A stretch of DNA of 10,152 bases from Thoreauomyces humboldtii (Eukaryota; Chytridiomycota; Chytridiomycetes; Spizellomycetales; Powellomycetaceae): positions 1 to 10,152 of the forward strand of contig JADGJA010000825.1 in assembly GCA_027596035.1 (NCBI GenBank), in the 5' to 3' direction. Positions 7,088 to 10,152 of this stretch are shown here, piece by piece. The notes under the pieces are model-generated. The model saw nothing but the letters and a program-made list of their open reading frames with translations. It did not search any database and was not told the DNA's origin. The position numbers and the translations under genes are program-made. Position 1 is the stretch's first letter, and each line of letters starts with the position of its first letter.

Positions 7088-7170
7088 TGACGAGAGTGGG
7101 ATTTGAACCCACGCCTCCGGAGAGATCAGGGCCTTAACCTGACGCCTTAGACCAACTCGGCCATCTCGCC
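7088..7170 (-). tRNA. tRNA-Leu, anticodon AAG
   Basis: An 83-nt class II tRNA without an intron. The acceptor stem GGCGAGA pairs with TCTCGTC, including one G-U pair, and the discriminator is A. The D stem is GCC/GGC with the loop GG. The anticodon stem TCAGG/CCTGA encloses the loop TTAAGGC, so the anticodon is AAG (forward-strand bases 7133-7135), decoding CUU and, after A34-to-inosine editing, CUC and CUA. The 13-nt variable arm forms a short CTC/GAG stem with a tetraloop, as expected for Leu. The T arm is GTGGG/CCCAC around TTCAAAT. The A box TGGCCGAGTTGG matches the consensus exactly, and the B box GGTTCAAATCC differs at one base. No CCA is encoded, as in eukaryotic nuclear genes. All stems pair, so it looks functional. 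Confidence 0.97.
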
Positions 7171-7210
7171 ATTTTTTTCTTGGTGAGATACCAGGGGTGG
7201 CTCGCCGTGG

Positions 7211-7218
7211 TATATATA
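7211..7218 (-). promoter_or_regulatory. TATA element upstream of tRNA-Leu
   Basis: TATATATA lies 41-48 nt upstream of the tRNA 5' end. The sequence is palindromic, so its strand is taken from the tRNA. A CAA at 10-12 nt upstream of the mature 5' end, followed by an A-run, could be the start site. Upstream TATA and CAA elements are known to help Pol III at tRNA genes of plants and some other eukaryotes. Function here is inferred. Confidence 0.45.
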
Positions 7219-7466
7219 GGGCAGAAATGTGTGCAGCTGTCGAAGCTGTTCTTTTCTCCGTCAGAATTCTGGACAACCTTCGGAACTTCATAGCAAATCT
7301 GCAAGAGAGTTGAAGAGACCGGGGCAAGTGGTGGGACGCTGATGTGTCGAAAAGGATGGCGAATTGACAGGACGCCAAAGGGCTAAAACCAGGGCGGCGT
7401 TCGCCACCCAATCCCCCACGCCCATCACCGCCGCCATCACCCCATGCTCACCATGCTCAAGTCGGT

Positions 7467-7658
7467 ATGTATATCAGCAAGGAGTCGTTGTTTGTTCCCT
7501 CAACCCTGTTCGTGATCGCAGCAGGCTGGGGTCTGGTCTACAGTGTGGAGAAACGCAAGTCACACGGGTTTCCGGTCTTCCAAGCCATCCATCGTCAACG
7601 TCGTCAGCTGCGTTCCTTCATGGGGCCTGAGCGTGATTCTTTGGCACGACGCAGATGA
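7467..7658 (+). CDS. Tiny ORF with one hydrophobic segment
   Basis: The ORF is 63 codons from ATG 7467. Residues 6-27 form a hydrophobic segment (LFVPSTLFVIAAGWGLVYSV) followed by a basic cluster, EKRKS, as in a single-pass membrane protein with a positive C-terminal flank. The tail is arginine-rich. The start overlaps GTATGT (7465-7470), a near-perfect splice donor. If that is used, bases 7465-7524 would be a 60-nt intron and this ORF would be spurious. The alternative spliced frame from ATG 7444 is open to about 7673. No family recognised. Confidence 0.22.
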   Translation: MYISKESLFVPSTLFVIAAGWGLVYSVEKRKSHGFPVFQAIHRQRRQLRSFMGPERDSLARRR

Positions 7659-7770
7659 TCGGATGGATGTGTAGGTGATGTGGGCTCTCTTCGAGGACGC
7701 GGTCGGTCCAGACCACTTGGCTCAAGTGCCCGTCGGTCGCCAAAGGTTTCCCAGAGGTTCTCATGCCTCT

Positions 7771-8224
7771 GTCCCACGGTTCGCCATCATCGTCGGCCAT
7801 ACCGAGCAAGTTCGCAGCACCTCGCAAGTATCCGAATCAGCAAGAGGCAAGCGGGTCCCCACGGTTCGCCTTCGGCAATACAGTGCAAGAACGGGGCCGA
7901 TGTTGCCATACCCATACCCGCCAAGGCGGCACCGCCAAGGCGGATCAACCTCGCTTTGAGGCAAGCGGGTCCCACGGTTCGCCCCTCCCATCAGCTATAC
8001 CGTGCAAGCTGGGACCATCCATACCGTCAAGGCGGATCAACCTCGCTTTGAGGCAAGCGGGCCCCACGGTTCGCCCACCAGACATACCGTGCAATATGGG
8101 ACCGGAAACGCCCCAACGACAGCGGCAATCCGACGCAACCGGCAAGCAGGTCCCACGGTTATCGATCAGCGATACCGTGCAAAAATGGGGCCCCATCCCG
8201 CCAAGGCGAATCAACCTCATCTAA
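7771..8224. repeat. Tandem repeat array, five units of 75-114 bp
   Basis: Units begin with GTCCCACGGTT-like sequence at 7771, 7855, 7969, 8061 and 8150. Typical order in a unit: GTCCCACGGTTCGCC, a spacer, ATACCGTGCAA, a spacer, CCAAGGCGGATCAACC, then CTCGCTTTGAGGCAAGCGG. Unit lengths vary (84, 114, 92, 89, about 75), mainly through spacer changes, and are not all multiples of three. CACGGT and ACCGTG are inverted copies, intact in units 3, 4 and 5 and one base off in units 1 and 2. Several ORFs run through the array in different frames on both strands, none with a constant register, so coding is unlikely. Confidence 0.88.
7918..7943. repeat. Tandem pair of identical near-palindromes
   Basis: CCGCCAAGGCGG occurs at 7918-7929 and 7932-7943, a 14-bp period. 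Each has CCGCC and GGCGG arms around AA. Degenerate single copies recur in other units near 8024 and 8197. Confidence 0.7.
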
Positions 8225-8500
8225 CGCTGGCCCGTCCGGGCACCCCTGATCTCTCGCAGAGTACTCGTCACGGTCCCACTTGGACGAACCGACGTACATG
8301 GGACGGTAGCCGCACGTAACCTTCATGGTCCATAGGCGAAAGAGCCTCGTCAACCTGCTTCTACGCCTTCCCACCAGCGAGCGCAAACCTCCTTGCTCGT
8401 CGTCGCTGGCCCGTCCGGGCACCCAAGATCCCATACCTGTGAGTTCCGTCTCACGGTTCTCTTCGACGAACCGAGGCATATCGGACGGGTAGCCGCCTGT
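8225..8500. repeat. Second tandem repeat, period 179 bp, two copies
   Basis: CGCTGGCCCGTCCGGGCACCC starts at 8225 and again at 8404. Later parts of the copies also align: TCACGG, GACGAACCGA, GGACGG, TAGCCGC and CATG(C)GG occur in the same order near 8268-8328 and 8451-8512. The middle of copy 1 (about 8330-8400) has no partner, because copy 2 runs out into unique sequence near 8512. It directly abuts the five-unit array and shares its CACGGT core. CGGTTC/GAACCG in copy 2 is an inverted repeat. Confidence 0.75.
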
Positions 8501-9310
8501 GATCCATGCGGTTTGCAGGGAAGAAAGCAGGAAGGGTGCGATCTTTGGCATTAGCCATAATCTTCGATTCAAGTCGTTCAGATCTCCGCCAAGGATCGGC
8601 AACGCCGGAGTCAACTTTCATTCGGAAGCAACTGTCCAATCATTTCTGTACGAACACCACGGCGCTTGAATTCAAATCAGCTACCGAGAAAGCCAAGAGG
8701 TGAGCTTCTTACGGAACAGTTCTTCTTTCTCGAGCAACTCGCTGGAACGTGCGTTGTCGAACAGAGACTTGGCTTGTCCCTGTCTGCTCTAAACGGACGG
8801 ACGAGATTGCGAATCACGGTCCGCTGCAATCTTGCCGAATCCCTCGATCTGCAGTTTAGCTTGGCAGCCGGACCGAGGGCAGGACGGTCTCCTCCTCTAA
8901 TGCTTCGTACCTGCCCTATCGAGCGTAATCTGCAAGGTACTCTCGCACCACATTCGGTGGTGAAACCCCCCCTGCATAGCCGGGGTGGAACATCTTTTGG
9001 AAGAAACCAAGAGATGACATGGCCTCGCCAGCCTTGTCGCAGCGTGAGTGACCTTGACCATTGATGATCTGTTCTTGTTCCGAGCTCACGCAGCCTCTCT
9101 GTTCCCAAAGCATAAGGTTGCGACACATCAACGATCGGTAGCGCGAAACTTCAGAATTCCTCCTCCCTTCCCACACTTTCGGGAAAACGTCAGCAATGAT
9201 AGCTTTCGGCTGCTGAGTTTCAATGTCCTTGACGATCCAAGCGGTCACTTCTCAAATGTGAGCTCAATCGATGGCTCTTCGAAGAATCGCCCGACTTTCC
9301 GGTTCTGACT
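8451..9310 (-). pseudogene. Broken reverse-strand coding region, unknown family
   Basis: Reading the reverse strand from 9310 downward, protein-like segments appear in order but in different frames: VGRFFEEPSIELTFE, then a shift at about 9246, AWIVKDIETQQPKAIIADVF, GEAMSSLGFFQKMFHPGYAG and NVVREYLADYAR to TAG near 8916, then GRYEALEEETVLPSVRLPS after that stop. A further frame gives KLQIEGFGKIAADRDSQ, a stop, then ARSSELLEKEELFRKKLTSW (about 8700-8860). SGVADPWRRSERLESKIMAN lies near 8560-8620. At least two shifts and three or more stops interrupt it. The longest intact piece is 8916-9248 (110 codons). I recognise no domain. It runs toward, and slightly into, the tandem repeats at its 3' end. 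Confidence 0.33.
8946..8986. repeat. Two adjacent small hairpins
   Basis: CACCAC (8946-8951) and GTGGTG (8957-8962) form a perfect 6-bp stem with a 5-nt loop. ACCCC (8965-8969) and GGGGT (8982-8986) form a second stem. They lie inside the reverse-strand broken coding region, so they may be chance. Confidence 0.4.
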
Positions 9311-10119
9311 AAATATGCTCTGCCATCCAGGGCCCTCACTCCCGAGAGAGCACCTAGTCACCTCCCCATCCCTCATACACTCTCCTCGGCGCCGGTGCGT
9401 GCTCTCTCTTTCCAACATCGCGCCAGCTTTCGCACAGCATGCACGCCTTCCCAGCTTGACCAAGATCCTGGCTTCCGGCGGGAAAGAGATGACGCGACGT
9501 CCAGATATGGAAGAACAGAACGGCTGGACGGCTGGGCGAGGCATACCATAGTCTGTCCGGGAAACAAACAGGGAGTAAAAAAACGAGCTTGGTTAAAAAT
9601 GCAAATGCAAAAAGTTGCCGCACATGCATGCTCAGCGAACAGAAGGGTTTTCCCCATCGATGATCACCCGCTTTTCCGACCAAAGAAAAAAGAAGAACGT
9701 CGGTTCGCGGTCTTCTCTCGTGGACCTTGATCATCCGGTCCCTCTCACCCGTGTCCTGAGATGGGATGCGGCCCTGAGGGGAAGTGAGCCGATGACCATC
9801 CCGCTCTGCGCATGTTCCAAAGCTTCTGCGCATCGACAAATGTTGGCGCCCCACCGGCTTCCCCCGTGGACTCTTGCTCCTTCCTGTCTTTTTTCCTTTC
9901 ACATTCCTCCCGTCCTGCCCCCCGCGAAACGAAACGCTGTCCAAAACCCGATCCTTTCGCGAGGCAAAGTGCCAGAGTCGCTGCAGACGGCCAAAAATTA
10001 GCAGGTAGAGATGAGTTTCCGCAACCGGTGAGAGTATCTGTGGCAAGGTATGTCTCTTTCTGCGTCCATCTCAGGACCGCCGTCCAAGGACGTATGGCTG
10101 TCGGGCCTGAACCTTTTCC
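9311..10119. other. No supported gene
   Basis: The longest open frame is on the reverse strand (9354-10046, 230 codons). It has shadow-like composition (arginine, serine, proline, cysteine), no recognisable motif, and overlaps equally poor frames on the other strand. There is a homopolymer-rich patch at 9575-9600 and 9680-9695, and a pyrimidine-rich tract at about 9870-9925. No RNA gene or repeat was found. Confidence 0.4.
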
Positions 10120-10147
10120 CCCCAACTATTGGGGATGTTGAAACATC
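10120..10147. repeat. Two back-to-back perfect palindromes at right edge
   Basis: CCCCAA-CTA-TTGGGG (10120-10134) has 6-bp arms and a 3-nt loop. It is followed with a one-base overlap by GATGTT-GA-AACATC (10134-10147), also with 6-bp arms. TGTTGAAACATC at 10136 onward has the TG(T)TG start seen in many LTRs, but the window stops 17 bases later. Confidence 0.6.
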
Positions 10148-10152
10148 TTCCC

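Noticed and set aside
7771..8500. CRISPR array
   Set aside because: Unit lengths vary from 75 to 179 bp, the repeats are degenerate, there are no uniform spacers and no cas genes, and the context is eukaryotic.
9354..10046. Reverse-strand open frame of 230 codons
   Set aside because: Shadow-like composition, no motif, and equally open frames on the other strand.

Overview
The window looks like nuclear DNA of a microbial eukaryote. There are no bacterial-style operons and no long intact conserved ORF. It carries one clear eukaryotic tRNA gene with internal Pol III A and B boxes and no encoded CCA tail, plus TATA-box-like sequences and short GT...AG intron candidates of about 49-63 nt. CpG and TCGA are abundant, so there is no sign of CpG depletion. 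I cannot name the organism; an alga, stramenopile or fungus-like protist would all fit.

Layout. 1-1724 (+): coding-like peptide segments that jump between frames. The best is a candidate spliced gene at 912-1515. 1725-2306: a short basic ORF and otherwise unassigned sequence, ending in a double TATA element at 2307-2333. 2392-4800 (+): a long, badly broken coding region. Its 5' part begins with an acidic/proline-rich and coiled-coil segment. Its 3' part (about 3590-4790) has scattered motifs resembling the C-terminal half of eukaryotic TnpB homologues (Fanzor-like RNA-guided nucleases). 5191-5526 (+): a short charged ORF. 5656-6044: a two-copy 191-bp tandem repeat. 6165-7000: ambiguous ORFs on both strands. 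7088-7170 (-): tRNA-Leu(AAG) with a TATA element upstream and a T5 terminator downstream. 7467-7658: a tiny ORF with one hydrophobic segment. 7771-8500: two adjacent tandem-repeat arrays that share a short core and are rich in inverted repeats. 8451-9310 (-): a second broken coding region of unknown family. 9311-10119: nothing I can support. 10120-10152: two back-to-back perfect palindromes and a possible LTR-like start at the right edge.

No functional set of genes can be reconstructed. The only feature I regard as certainly functional-looking is the tRNA. The rest reads as a repeat-rich, pseudogene-rich interval, possibly a graveyard of mobile elements. Uncorrected assembly indels are an alternative explanation for the broken frames. 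The most interesting item is the decayed Fanzor/TnpB-like remnant. Its assignment rests on motif order recalled from the family, not on a search.
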